Shown here in pieces: positions 1-8,004 of a stretch of DNA of 10,982 bases. Both the position numbers and the translations under genes were made by a program. This DNA is from Candidatus Zixiibacteriota bacterium (lineage in GTDB: Bacteria; Zixibacteria; MSB-5A5; GN15; PGXB01): NCBI GenBank assembly GCA_026397495.1, contig JAPLUS010000179.1, positions 1 through 10,982 of the forward strand, written 5' to 3'. The notes under the pieces are model-generated. The model searched no databases and was not told where the DNA came from. It saw only the letters and a program-made list of their open reading frames with translations. Position 1 is the first letter of the stretch. Each line of letters begins with the position of its first letter.

Positions 1-80
1 AACTTGTTAGCAGGGGATGACTCACTGGCTAGTATCCAGAAGTTAGCGGGTCTTATCAGGACTTACCACCTGACTCCTGG

Positions 81-102
81 ATTCCCCGCCGCGGCGGGGA
101 AT
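81..102. repeat. Perfect 22-bp palindrome, REP/dRS3-like intergenic repeat
   Basis: The two 11-bp arms (ATTCCCCGCCG and its exact complement) abut with no spacer, followed on the plus strand by GACAATCA. The pattern ATTCCC...GGGAAT flanked by CTGG and GAC resembles short dispersed intergenic repeats such as the Neisseria dRS3 class and REP-like units in many environmental genomes. The resemblance is from memory. Whether it is multicopy here cannot be seen from a single window. Confidence 0.6.
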
Positions 103-174
103 GACAATCAAAGAAGTGGCTATAGAAGAGTGTCGAAATCCTACCATGGGCGGGCAGGCGTACTTTTCGGAGCG

Positions 175-198
175 GTGTCAGGAATCCTTTCCTGACAC
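175..198. repeat. Perfect 10-bp stem hairpin
   Basis: Arms GTGTCAGGAA (175-184) and TTCCTGACAC (189-198) enclose the 4-nt loop TCCT. The stem is strong on either strand. On the minus strand, where the guaA transcript would run, it is followed by a purine/C-rich stretch and not by uridines, so it is not a textbook terminator. It could be a repeat-derived hairpin or an mRNA-stabilising 3' structure. Confidence 0.55.
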
Positions 199-212
199 TG
201 ATTTATTCCCAT

Positions 213-240
213 AGAACCGCACGCCTCCGGCGGGGGTTCT
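213..240. repeat. Imperfect GC-rich hairpin just downstream of guaA
   Basis: Outer arms AGAACC (213-218) and GGTTCT (235-240) flank inner arms CGCC (222-225) and GGCG (229-232) around the loop TCC, with a small internal bulge. It is the first strong structure a transcript would meet about 80 nt past the guaA stop. No U-tract follows on either strand. It may be part of the same repeat cluster as the two other hairpins in this region. Confidence 0.45.
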
Positions 241-319
241 GCCCTACGGTTGCTAATTAAGCTAATTATAATAGCAGCCAAATCCATATATAGAATTCTC
301 CCAATTAAAATATCGCAGC

Positions 320-1861
320 CTACTCCCACTCTATCGTCGCCGGGGGTTTGGAGGAAATATCATATGTTACGCGGTTGACGCCGCGGACTTCATTGATGAT
401 ACGATTGGAAATCAGACCCAATATCTCATGCGGAATTTTAGCCCAATCAGCAGTCATCCCGTCGGTAGAAGTTACGGCACGGAGGGCAATAACATTTTCA
501 TAAGTTCGCTCGTCCCCCATCACCCCGACCGATTTTACGGGCAGTAGGACTGCAAAGGCCTGCCAGATTTTGTTGTACTGGTCGTGCTTGTGAAGTTCTT
601 CAATATAAATAGTGTCTGTTTCACGGAGTACCGCCAGTCGTTCAGGGGTAATCTCGCCGACAATCCTTACCGCCAATCCCGGACCGGGAAAGGGATGCCG
701 CCCGACAAATTTCTCATCGAGTCCCAGCTGCCGCCCCAAACGGCGGACTTCGTCTTTGAACAATTCGCGCAACGGTTCGACCAGCTTGAGGTGCATTCTC
801 TCTTTAAGACCGCCGACATTATGGTGCGACTTGATGGTCGCCGACGGTCCCTTGAATGAAACCGATTCGATGACATCGGGGTAAAGTGTCCCCTGCGCCA
901 AATATTCCACTCCACCGATACGCTGCGCCTCCTCTTCGAAAATATCAATAAATAGATTACCGATAATCTTGCGTTTTCTTTCCGGATCTTCCACGCCGGC
1001 CAGCTTATCCAGAAAGCGCTTCGACGCATCCACCGAACGAAGATTCAGTCCCAGTGACGAAAGCATCCGGGTAACATCGCCAAATTCATTTTTACGGAGC
1101 ACACCATTGTCGACAAAGATAGCATACAGGTTGCCGCCAATAGCCATTTTCAACAGCAGGCCGCAGACAGTAGAATCAACTCCTCCGGAAATAGCCAAAA
1201 CCACTTTTTTACCTTCAAGTCTCTCCCTCAGATCCCGCACCGTAGATTCAATAAATGATTCCGCGGTCCAGGTACCGGCACAGCCACAGATATCGTAGAG
1301 AAAATTATGAAGAATTTGTTTCCCGAATTCCGTATGGATTACCTCCGGATGGAACTGCAGACCGTAGATTTTATGATTATCAGATTCAAAGGCGGCAATC
1401 GGCAAGGAGGCGGTCGAAGCGATAATAGAGAATCTATCCGGCAGCTTTTTAATGGAATCACCATGGCTCATCCAGACCCGGCTTTCCTTGCTTATATTCT
1501 TAAACAGACCGCTATCAGAGACAATAGTCATCTGTGAGGGTCCATATTCGCGGGTCTGTGAGCGCACCAGTTCCCCGCCGCAGGTATCGGCGATTAGTTG
1601 CAGACCGTAGCAAATACCGAGAATCGGCGTGTTAGTTGTAAAAAAGGATTTATCAAGCCGGGGCGCACCGGGCTCTTTCACCGAAGCCGGACCGCCGGAA
1701 AGAATATAACCTTTTATATTGCGGTTGGCGTAGGGGGATAGATTGACATTGTATGGCACAATCTCGCAATAGATATTTTCCTCCCGCACCCGCCGGGCGA
1801 TTAATTGGGTATACTGGGAACCAAAGTCGAGGATCAAAATCATCTCCCCCGTTTTAACCAT
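320..1861 (-). CDS. guaA: GMP synthase (glutamine-hydrolysing)
   Basis: Catalyses XMP + ATP + glutamine to GMP, the last step of de novo guanine nucleotide synthesis, in the cytoplasm. The 513-residue protein has the usual two-part build. The N-terminal class I glutamine amidotransferase domain (about 7-195) has catalytic Cys84 in GICYGLQ and the His171/Glu173 pair in FHPEV. The ATP-pyrophosphatase domain has the P-loop SGGVDS at 225-230 and [11 protein letters not shown] further on, followed by the dimerisation domain ending in the family-typical PPATIEWE. Length matches the family (about 510-525). The frame extends 14 codons upstream, but I place the start at 1861: AGGAG lies 8 nt before that ATG, and the protein then begins close to the conserved ILDFGSQ motif. 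It overlaps the end of nadB by 8 nt and is the last gene of the operon. Nothing essential is missing. Confidence 0.97.
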   Translation of the reverse strand: MVKTGEMILILDFGSQYTQLIARRVREENIYCEIVPYNVNLSPYANRNIKGYILSGGPASVKEPGAPRLDKSFFTTNTPILGICYGLQLIADTCGGELVRSQTREYGPSQMTIVSDSGLFKNISKESRVWMSHGDSIKKLPDRFSIIASTASLPIAAFESDNHKIYGLQFHPEVIHTEFGKQILHNFLYDICGCAGTWTAESFIESTVRDLRERLEGKKVVLAISGGVDSTVCGLLLKMAIGGNLYAIFVDNGVLRKNEFGDVTRMLSSLGLNLRSVDASKRFLDKLAGVEDPERKRKIIGNLFIDIFEEEAQRIGGVEYLAQGTLYPDVIESVSFKGPSATIKSHHNVGGLKERMHLKLVEPLRELFKDEVRRLGRQLGLDEKFVGRHPFPGPGLAVRIVGEITPERLAVLRETDTIYIEELHKHDQYNKIWQAFAVLLPVKSVGVMGDERTYENVIALRAVTSTDGMTADWAKIPHEILGLISNRIINEVRGVNRVTYDISSKPPATIEWE

Positions 1862-3494
1862 TTTTCTTTCTCCTCTTATGGATTTTATCAAACGGAATTT
1901 CAAAATGCGGCGGTTTTATGATTGTATCGCGTTTCCAGTGCCTATCATCGGTCTTGGGATAATCAATAACATAATGCAATCCTCGTGATTCTTTTCGTCT
2001 TGAGGCCGAGCGGATTATCAGGTCCGCCACCTGGGCCATATTGCGGAGCTCCACAATGCCAATGGAAGCCGGTTGGCTGAAATAATAGGAATTGATTGAT
2101 TTCAATATGACCTTAACCCTCTCATGCGCCATTTTGAGACGCTCTTCCGAGCGGACAATGCCGACAAAATCCGACATAAGCTTACGCAAGAACAGGCGGT
2201 CATAAGAGACTGCCACTTTTTCTTTCTGCCTGATTATTGACGAGTGTAACCACCAGTCAGCCGGCGGGATATCGGGGAATTTATTGTTCACTCGGAATGG
2301 CACCGCGGCATCAGCGGCATAATCGGCCATGACGACCGCCTCGAGGAGCGAATTTGATGCTAACCGATTTGCACCATGCATTCCAGTAAAAGCCGATTCA
2401 CCACAGACATATAACCCTTCAAGGTCGGTGCGGCCGGATAAATCAGCCTTCACACCGCCACAGACATAATGAGCGGATGGCACCACTGGAATCGGCTCTT
2501 TGGTAATATCAATCCCGCGCCGGAGACATTCCTTATAAATATTAGGGAACCGATGTTTGATGAACGCGCTCTGCCTGTGGCTGATATCGAGATAAACGGA
2601 TTCTTCGCCTTGCTCTTTCAATTCGGTATCAATTGCCCGGGCCACGATATCCCGCGGCGCCAATTCCTTTCGCGGATGATATTTCCGCATAAACTTGACT
2701 CTCGCGGAATTAATCAGTATTCCGCCCTCGCCTCGTACCGCTTCCGAAATCAGGAATGGTTTCCGTCCCGGACTATAGAGCGCGGTCGGATGAAATTGAA
2801 CGAATTCCAGATTTCCGACCCGGGCGCCGGCGCGATAGGCCATGGCAATACCATCACCGGTGGCAATAGAAGGATTAGTGGTGTTGTAATAGACCTGCCC
2901 GATCCCGCCGGTGGCCAGCATGGTCACGGGCGCATAGAAGCTGGTGAATTCCCGCCGCGCCTGCGAGAAGGTATAAATTCCGCCACAACGGCGTTGTCCC
3001 CGATATTCATAAGTTATAAGATCCAATCCGATGGTCTCTCGATAAATATCAATATTTTTCTTCCGGCGACACGAATTTAAAAGGGCCCTCTCAATTTCCC
3101 TTCCGGTCAAATCCGCGGCATGGACTACCCGGTTGGTGGAATGCCCCCCTTCACGTCCCAGATCAAATCGCCCCCGTTCCGCGGTAAAATTGACACCGAT
3201 TTCAACCAGCTTGCGAATCACGTCAGGGCCGGTTTTGACAATGGCCCTGACCACCCGTGAATGACAGAGTCCGGCTCCGGCCGTAAGCGTATCGGCCACG
3301 TGCGCCTCAAAACTGTCGGTCGGTGACATAACCGTCGCGATTCCACCCTGAGCATAGTTGGTGCTTGATTCTGTCTCGCTCTTCTTGGTGATCACCGCCA
3401 CTCGTCCCATGGGCATAAGCGACGCCACCTTTTGCGCAAAAAACAACCCGGCGATCCCGGAACCGATGACTATAAAATCGTATTGCCTTTCCAT
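1854..3494 (-). CDS. nadB: L-aspartate oxidase
   Basis: FAD enzyme that oxidises L-aspartate to iminoaspartate, which NadA (quinolinate synthase) condenses to quinolinate in de novo NAD synthesis. The 546-residue protein opens with the dinucleotide-binding motif VIGSGIAG (9-16). It then shows [11 protein letters not shown] (43-53), [15 protein letters not shown] (114-128), QFHPTALY (233-240), SEAVRGEGG (250-258), RDIVARAID (281-289), PSAHYVCGG (339-347) and [16 protein letters not shown] (371-386). These cover the positions of the Glu, His and Arg residues known to matter in E. coli NadB. The PSAHYVCGG form and the absence of any SdhB partner gene separate it from succinate dehydrogenase/fumarate reductase flavoproteins. 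The start ATG lies 1 nt after the lpxK stop, with a weak AGG 5 nt upstream, so translation is probably coupled. Neither nadA nor nadC is adjacent. Confidence 0.93.
   Translation of the reverse strand: MERQYDFIVIGSGIAGLFFAQKVASLMPMGRVAVITKKSETESSTNYAQGGIATVMSPTDSFEAHVADTLTAGAGLCHSRVVRAIVKTGPDVIRKLVEIGVNFTAERGRFDLGREGGHSTNRVVHAADLTGREIERALLNSCRRKKNIDIYRETIGLDLITYEYRGQRRCGGIYTFSQARREFTSFYAPVTMLATGGIGQVYYNTTNPSIATGDGIAMAYRAGARVGNLEFVQFHPTALYSPGRKPFLISEAVRGEGGILINSARVKFMRKYHPRKELAPRDIVARAIDTELKEQGEESVYLDISHRQSAFIKHRFPNIYKECLRRGIDITKEPIPVVPSAHYVCGGVKADLSGRTDLEGLYVCGESAFTGMHGANRLASNSLLEAVVMADYAADAAVPFRVNNKFPDIPPADWWLHSSIIRQKEKVAVSYDRLFLRKLMSDFVGIVRSEERLKMAHERVKVILKSINSYYFSQPASIGIVELRNMAQVADLIIRSASRRKESRGLHYVIDYPKTDDRHWKRDTIIKPPHFEIPFDKIHKRRKKNG
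1870..1874 (-). promoter_or_regulatory. Ribosome binding site of guaA
   Basis: AGGAG on the minus strand, 8 nt before the ATG at 1861, embedded in the last codons of nadB. It is one of the best Shine-Dalgarno sequences in the window and is the main reason for preferring this start over the in-frame ATG at 1903. Confidence 0.7.
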
Positions 3495-3495
3495 T

Positions 3496-4563
3496 TTACC
3501 TATTTACAATTATCTCCAAATCCTCATAGAAAGATTTTTCGCCGGAATCAAACCGCAGTTTAAGATCAAGATAACATATCGGGCGGCCGAAATCCAAATC
3601 CCTTATTTTGACATAGTCTTTATGGGTGGTAACGATATATTCAGGCTGATGTTGCCTTATATCATTTTTTATCTGTGATATATGATGCGGGCAATAAGAA
3701 CAATGGTCTTCAAACTGCCGCCAGGCAACAATCTTTGAAAAATATTTCTCCAGATTGTTTCTCAGGGAGATAAAATTGCCGACACCGGCAAAGAAATAGA
3801 TTCGGCGGCCGGCAAAATCCTTTATCGAAATTCGTTCCGGTTTCATGATTATTTCATCATTATAAAATTCTACTTCAATGACTTTCTTATCGGCGTAGCG
3901 CTCTTTCAACCAAATGATAAAATCATCAGCCCGGCTGGAAGAAGAGGAATTAGTTACTATTATTCTATCCGTCCGTTTAATGGCGCCAAGCGGTTCACGA
4001 AGCCGCCCCAACGGGAATAACGACTGCCGGCGCAAGTCGCAGGAGGAATCAATCAGCAGAATATTGTAATCGCGATGCAGGCAGCGATGCTGATAGCCGT
4101 CATCAACAAGGATGATGTCAGGTTGATATTTCCGCTCAACCGCCAAAGCTGAAAGGCTTTTTGAAGCGGATATTGCAAAATAAGCATCAGGTAAACATTC
4201 CGCCATCATTTTGACCTCATCGCCAATTTCAGCGGAGTCCTTTTGACTCAGTTCCGCTCCCAGGCCAATAATTTTGGAATTACTCCTGCGTCCATATCCT
4301 AGAGAGACAATCCCAACTTTCTTATTCTTCATACCAAAATATCGGGCGATTTCAATTACCAGAGGCGTTTTCCCGGAACCGCCGATTGTTATATTTCCAA
4401 CGGAAATAACCGGCGCACCTACCTTAACGGTTTTCCAGCGCCCCAAATTGCTCCAGTACAACCCACATCGATAACAAAGAGAGAGTAACCAGAGTACTAA
4501 AAGCAGCGGCCAATAGAGAGGATTTCTCTTATGGCCTATTATGGTCAACCAAATCTTTTCCAT
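3496..4563 (-). CDS. lpxK: Tetraacyldisaccharide 4'-kinase
   Basis: Phosphorylates the 4' position of the tetraacyl disaccharide-1-phosphate to give lipid IVA, at the cytoplasmic face of the inner membrane. The 355-residue protein has a hydrophobic N-terminal anchor (about 17-32). The Walker A loop follows in VGNITIGGSGKTP (55-67), then SLGYGRR (87-93), the family signature VDDGYQHR (153-160) and FPLGRLREPL (183-192). Length is normal for the family. The gene begins 35 nt inside the end of waaA and stops 1 nt before nadB. The start codon has no good Shine-Dalgarno sequence, so expression probably depends on ribosomes finishing waaA. lpxK next to waaA is common in lipid A clusters. No msbA transporter gene is present beside it, although it often is in proteobacteria. 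Confidence 0.94.
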   Translation of the reverse strand: MEKIWLTIIGHKRNPLYWPLLLVLWLLSLCYRCGLYWSNLGRWKTVKVGAPVISVGNITIGGSGKTPLVIEIARYFGMKNKKVGIVSLGYGRRSNSKIIGLGAELSQKDSAEIGDEVKMMAECLPDAYFAISASKSLSALAVERKYQPDIILVDDGYQHRCLHRDYNILLIDSSCDLRRQSLFPLGRLREPLGAIKRTDRIIVTNSSSSSRADDFIIWLKERYADKKVIEVEFYNDEIIMKPERISIKDFAGRRIYFFAGVGNFISLRNNLEKYFSKIVAWRQFEDHCSYCPHHISQIKNDIRQHQPEYIVTTHKDYVKIRDLDFGRPICYLDLKLRFDSGEKSFYEDLEIIVNR

Positions 4564-5821
4564 CAGATTTTATATAACTCAGAATTTTCTGTGCTGTTAG
4601 AAGAGCACGCGAGGGCTCGCCGAGATCGGATGTTTTTCTATTATATATAACTTCCCCTTTTAGAAAGCGATGCAAAGATGCATATAATTGCTCACCATCG
4701 GACACCATTTCCCCATACCCATTTTCTAAAACATAGTCGGAGCTGTCTTTCACATTGTATATGGAAGGGCCGTAAAGTACCGGAATCCCGGCCCAAACCG
4801 GTTCCAGAATATTATGTCCGCCAATATCAACCAGAGTTCCTCCCACGAAGGCAATATCAGAGAGGGTGTATAAATCGTTTAATATGCCCAGTTTATCTAC
4901 TATAACGACATCAGTCTCGATATTTTCTGATTCCGCTCTTGAATAAAGAGCATACTTCAGTTGGAGCTCTTCTACCTTTTGGCAGATAGTATCAATGCCG
5001 GCGAGGTGGCGGGGAACAAGAATGAGTCTTATATCAGGAAATATTGGCAGAAGTTTTTTAAAAATAGTGATAATTATTTCATTTTCACCCTCACGGGTTG
5101 AACCGGCTATGATGATTCTTGTCTTTCTTGAGAAGAGGAGACTTCGGCGCAAACGTTCTTTTTCCTCAGGTGGAATAAGAATAACGGGGGCGTCGAATTT
5201 AAGACTACCGATAACCTCAATCATATTTGGATCAGCGCCAATGTTGACATATCGCATTTTGTCGGTCTCCGTTTGCACCAGAAGTTGACGATAATGACAA
5301 AACACCTTGCGCAATCCCACCTTAAAATAACGGTAACGACCATAGGCCTTTTCTGATAATCTCCCATTACTCAGAAAAACAGGGATATTTCTTTTCCCCA
5401 AGTGAATCACGGTATTGGGCCAGATTTCAGTTTCGATAAATACTCCTGCTATCGGTTTGACTCTATTAAGAAATCTCTTGAGAGAAGCTCGGTAATCAAG
5501 AGGAAGGTATCCAATCCAGGCTCTATCGGCCAAAAGGTATCCGGCTCTCTGAAAACCGGTATCAGTCATTACCGTAATACAGAGATCTATATTTTTATCG
5601 AGTTCATAAAGCTGATCGGCCAAAATAGAAAGGACTTTGACCTCACCCATCGAGGAAGCATGCAGCCAGATTTTCCCCTTGGTAGAATCAAATTTGATAT
5701 TGCATTTGGAGTAGCCCAGACGATCTCCCCATTTTCTCGAGCCGGCCAAGTAAGATATATAGGTATATGGCAGGGCCAAATAATAGACAAGGAAAGTGAA
5801 TATTCTATATAGGGTCAGCAT
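4529..5821 (-). CDS. waaA: 3-deoxy-D-manno-octulosonic acid (Kdo) transferase, GT30
   Basis: Adds Kdo from CMP-Kdo to lipid IVA, linking lipid A to the inner core. The 430-residue protein carries an N-terminal membrane anchor (about 5-25), then IWLHASSMGEV (51-61), whose Glu60 matches the catalytic glutamate of the family. Next come ETEIWPN (130-136), SNGRLSEKAYGR (151-162), the UDP-sugar-transferase-like GSTREGE (240-246), LVPRH (268-272) and FVGGTLVDIGGHNILEP (325-341). Length is typical (about 420-430). The start ATG overlaps the lpxB stop by 7 nt and has a strong GGGGAG site. The 3' end overlaps lpxK by 35 nt. Whether it adds one Kdo or two cannot be told from sequence by eye. The symbol kdtA is a synonym. 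Confidence 0.94.
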   Translation of the reverse strand: MLTLYRIFTFLVYYLALPYTYISYLAGSRKWGDRLGYSKCNIKFDSTKGKIWLHASSMGEVKVLSILADQLYELDKNIDLCITVMTDTGFQRAGYLLADRAWIGYLPLDYRASLKRFLNRVKPIAGVFIETEIWPNTVIHLGKRNIPVFLSNGRLSEKAYGRYRYFKVGLRKVFCHYRQLLVQTETDKMRYVNIGADPNMIEVIGSLKFDAPVILIPPEEKERLRRSLLFSRKTRIIIAGSTREGENEIIITIFKKLLPIFPDIRLILVPRHLAGIDTICQKVEELQLKYALYSRAESENIETDVVIVDKLGILNDLYTLSDIAFVGGTLVDIGGHNILEPVWAGIPVLYGPSIYNVKDSSDYVLENGYGEMVSDGEQLYASLHRFLKGEVIYNRKTSDLGEPSRALLTAQKILSYIKSDGKDLVDHNRP

Positions 5822-6954
5822 TTAATATACTCCCCGATAGACTGGGCGGTTCTCTCACTGGCGCCGGGCGTGCCCAGAGTATCAGTCACTAAATTCAATT
5901 TGGCGACAATGTCTTGCGCCAATATTTCGCTGTTTAGGATTCGTCTTGCCTCCTCGGCTATTCTTTCAGGAAGAGCATCAGATTGAATTAACTCCGGGAC
6001 TATTTTCCTGCCGGCGGCGATATTAATAAGCGCAATTTTATCTATCTTGACCAAACGACGAGCAATAGCATAGGTCAGCCAGCCGGTCTTATATATAACC
6101 ACCATCGGCCGTCCAATAATACCGGTCTCCAATGTCGCCGTGCCGGATGAGGTTATTACGAGACGGCTTTCGGCTATCAATTCTCTTGTCTTCCCCTTGA
6201 TAATTTCAATGGGTAGATTATATCGAAAAAGATACCGAGTATAATCAATGTCTCCTCCGACTGCGGCAATGGCAAATCGCCACTGATTATCAGCAGAAAG
6301 CAAAGCGGCTGTCTCTATTAAAACCGGTAACATCTTCTCTATTTCTTGAGGCCGCGATCCGGGCAGAAGAGTAATCATATTGGATTGCGGATTATAAGGC
6401 GCCTTTATAAATCTACTATCAATATCGTCCAAAAGATAGTGACCGACAAAACGGTTTTTGATTCCCGCTCTATCATAAATCTCTTTCTCAAAGGGGAGAA
6501 TCAGCAACATCTGGTCAACTATCTTTTTGATTTTCTTTATTCTTTTTCCTCCCCAAGCCCAAATCTGAGGAGAGATATAATAGATGACCGGAATATGCAA
6601 CGCCCATATCTTCTCGGCCAATCTGAGATTAAAACCCGGGTAATCAATTAATATAATTACCTCTGGTTTCCTCTGTTTGATTTCCTTGATTGTCAGAGCC
6701 ATAAGTTTCCGAAAAAACAGGAACCTTTTGGCCACTTCCCAGAACCCCAACACCGCCAGTTTTGAACCTTCGACAATCTGCTTCTGTCCCAACGCTGCCA
6801 TGGTGTATCCCCCCAAACCAAAAAATTGCAGTTTGGGGTTTTGCTTTCGGAGACATTTTAAAAGATGCCCTCCGGCGATATCCCCCGAAGGGTCTCCGGC
6901 AGATATGAATAACATAGCCTCTCTGTTTTGAATGGGATTTATAGATTCCGGCAT
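5815..6954 (-). CDS. lpxB: Lipid-A-disaccharide synthase, GT19
   Basis: Joins UDP-2,3-diacylglucosamine and lipid X to form the beta-1,6 disaccharide of lipid A; a peripheral inner-membrane enzyme. Diagnostic stretches in the 379-residue protein are SAGDPSGDIAGGHL (18-31), IDYPGFNLRLA (103-113), YYISPQIWAWGGKR (125-138), LLPGSRPQEI (196-205), the nucleotide-sugar site SSGTATLE (269-276) and the PMVVIYKTG segment (283-291). Length is as expected. The usual VGHPL motif reads VGHYLL here (170-174), a Pro-to-Tyr change. The start is uncertain: the ATG at 6954 lies 2 nt after the upstream oxidoreductase stop, while an internal ATG at 6915 (Met14) follows AGAGG only 2 nt away. I keep the longer form. 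The 3' end overlaps waaA by 7 nt. Confidence 0.94.
   Translation of the reverse strand: MPESINPIQNREAMLFISAGDPSGDIAGGHLLKCLRKQNPKLQFFGLGGYTMAALGQKQIVEGSKLAVLGFWEVAKRFLFFRKLMALTIKEIKQRKPEVIILIDYPGFNLRLAEKIWALHIPVIYYISPQIWAWGGKRIKKIKKIVDQMLLILPFEKEIYDRAGIKNRFVGHYLLDDIDSRFIKAPYNPQSNMITLLPGSRPQEIEKMLPVLIETAALLSADNQWRFAIAAVGGDIDYTRYLFRYNLPIEIIKGKTRELIAESRLVITSSGTATLETGIIGRPMVVIYKTGWLTYAIARRLVKIDKIALINIAAGRKIVPELIQSDALPERIAEEARRILNSEILAQDIVAKLNLVTDTLGTPGASERTAQSIGEYIKC
5830..5835 (-). promoter_or_regulatory. Ribosome binding site of waaA
   Basis: GGGGAG on the minus strand, ending 8 nt before the waaA ATG and lying within the last codons of lpxB. It supports the start at 5821 and independent re-initiation at this overlap. 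Confidence 0.65.
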
Positions 6955-6956
6955 TT

Positions 6957-7934
6957 TCAGACAATCGCTCCCGTCAACCCCACTTTTTCAATTTCGACCG
7001 CCACTCGCAGAGCTTCCAAAGCTTCGGCCCCGGTAACTTCAGGAAGAGAATTTTCCTTTATGGCCTTTACAAAAGCGGTCAATTCCTGACAAAGCATATC
7101 GTCATCTTTATTTCCCGCCTTGTGATAAACAATATCGCGCCCCGATTTTCCCAAAGGAAATCTCATTCCGCCGTCATCACCGCCAACTTTGTCAGCCAAT
7201 TGATAAATATCCGCCTGCCTTTCCGCCAAATCCAAAGAGAAATACCCCGATTTTTGGAATATCCTCAATTTTCTCATCGCGTGGAGAGATATCCTGCTGG
7301 CGGTCAGGTTGGCGACGGCGCCATTTTCAAAGGTCAGACGAGCGTTGGCAATATCAGCGGTATCGGAAATTACCGCTATGGCTGATGCCTCGATTCTCTT
7401 TACACTGGATTTAACCAGATGCAAGGCCAAGTCTATATCATGTATCATCAGATCAAGGACAACGGCGACATCGGTTCCCCTGGGGTCAAAGACCGCCAGG
7501 CGATGCGCTTCAATAAAACGGGGACTAATCTGATATTTTTTTAGTGCTTGTATGGCCGGGTTGAAACGTTCGATATGACCTACCGTCAGGATTGCCCGGT
7601 TACCAGTGGCTATGGTAATCAACTCTTCGGCTTGCTTTACCGTGGCCGTAATCGGCTTTTCCACAAGACAATGAATTCTTTCACGAAGGAATATTCCGGC
7701 CACCTCAAAATGTTGGCCGGTCGGAACCACAACAGAAACGGCATCCACTTTCCCCAAAAGATCCGTCGGGGCGGCAAAGGCTATTATTCCCAAATCGCCG
7801 GCCACCTGACGACATTTTTCCGGATCGCTGTCATAGACACCAACCAGCTCTGAGTCTTTTATACTCTTATACCATCGGGCATGATGCCGCCCCAAATGCC
7901 CCACACCAATTACCGCCGTCCTAATTTTATTCAT
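6957..7934 (-). CDS. Gfo/Idh/MocA-family NAD(P)-dependent sugar oxidoreductase, GnnA-like by position
   Basis: With the start at 7934 the protein has 325 residues. An N-terminal Rossmann fold shows AVIGVGHLGRHHAR (7-20), with Asp35 in VYDSD at the expected end of the second strand. The conserved VEKPIT (91-96) carries the catalytic-type lysine, and DLMIHDIDLALHL (161-173) supplies the substrate-side His/Asp of the family. The frame is open 20 codons further up to a GTG at 7994, but the longer form lengthens the protein beyond the usual family start and neither start has a clear Shine-Dalgarno sequence. Its place between lpxA and lpxB matches gnnA of Acidithiobacillus ferrooxidans. There GnnA oxidises UDP-GlcNAc at C3 and GnnB then transaminates it to UDP-GlcNAc3N. 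No gnnB is in this window, so the substrate is inferred, not shown. Family membership is secure; the exact reaction is not. Confidence 0.85.
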   Translation of the reverse strand: MNKIRTAVIGVGHLGRHHARWYKSIKDSELVGVYDSDPEKCRQVAGDLGIIAFAAPTDLLGKVDAVSVVVPTGQHFEVAGIFLRERIHCLVEKPITATVKQAEELITIATGNRAILTVGHIERFNPAIQALKKYQISPRFIEAHRLAVFDPRGTDVAVVLDLMIHDIDLALHLVKSSVKRIEASAIAVISDTADIANARLTFENGAVANLTASRISLHAMRKLRIFQKSGYFSLDLAERQADIYQLADKVGGDDGGMRFPLGKSGRDIVYHKAGNKDDDMLCQELTAFVKAIKENSLPEVTGAEALEALRVAVEIEKVGLTGAIV

Positions 7935-8004
7935 CGATAACTGCCAAATAATTAAAAGGGAAAAATAACCGTCGCCAGTCGGCTTTTCATCCACGGCAAA
8001 AAAT

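Larger units (their letters stand above)
1..319. other. Non-coding region downstream of guaA, rich in inverted repeats
   Basis: No convincing gene is seen here. A 62-codon minus-strand frame starts inside guaA and runs through the hairpins, so it is best read as repeat sequence that happens to be open. The region holds three inverted repeats (listed separately) and an 8-bp direct repeat GCTAATTA at 252-259 and 261-268. None of the hairpins is followed by a U-rich tract on either strand, so there is no classic intrinsic terminator for the guaA end of the operon. The consecutive stems could still act as an mRNA 3' boundary. The first 80 bases show nothing I can assign. Confidence 0.6.

Noticed and set aside
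175..240. Intrinsic terminator(s) for the guaA end of the operon
   Set aside because: The stems are strong but no U-rich tract follows them in either direction, so they were recorded as repeats or hairpins only.
141..329. Minus-strand frame of 62 codons downstream of guaA
   Set aside because: It starts inside the guaA end and its middle is simply the translation of the hairpin repeats. Composition is not protein-like and no start site is convincing, although GGGAG lies near an internal ATG.
2469..3080. Plus-strand open frame of 203 codons antisense to nadB
   Set aside because: It lies wholly within the strongly supported nadB coding sequence on the other strand, shows no recognisable motif and has no ribosome binding site. 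Long antisense frames are common opposite real genes.
1854..3494. Succinate dehydrogenase/fumarate reductase flavoprotein instead of NadB
   Set aside because: The PSAHYVCGG and [11 protein letters not shown] motifs, the length and the absence of iron-sulfur or membrane subunits fit L-aspartate oxidase.
7935..7994. GTG start giving a 20-residue N-terminal extension of the oxidoreductase
   Set aside because: The extension precedes a canonical Rossmann-fold start (MNKIRTAVIGVGHLG) and has no Shine-Dalgarno site. It cannot be fully excluded because the shorter start also lacks one.
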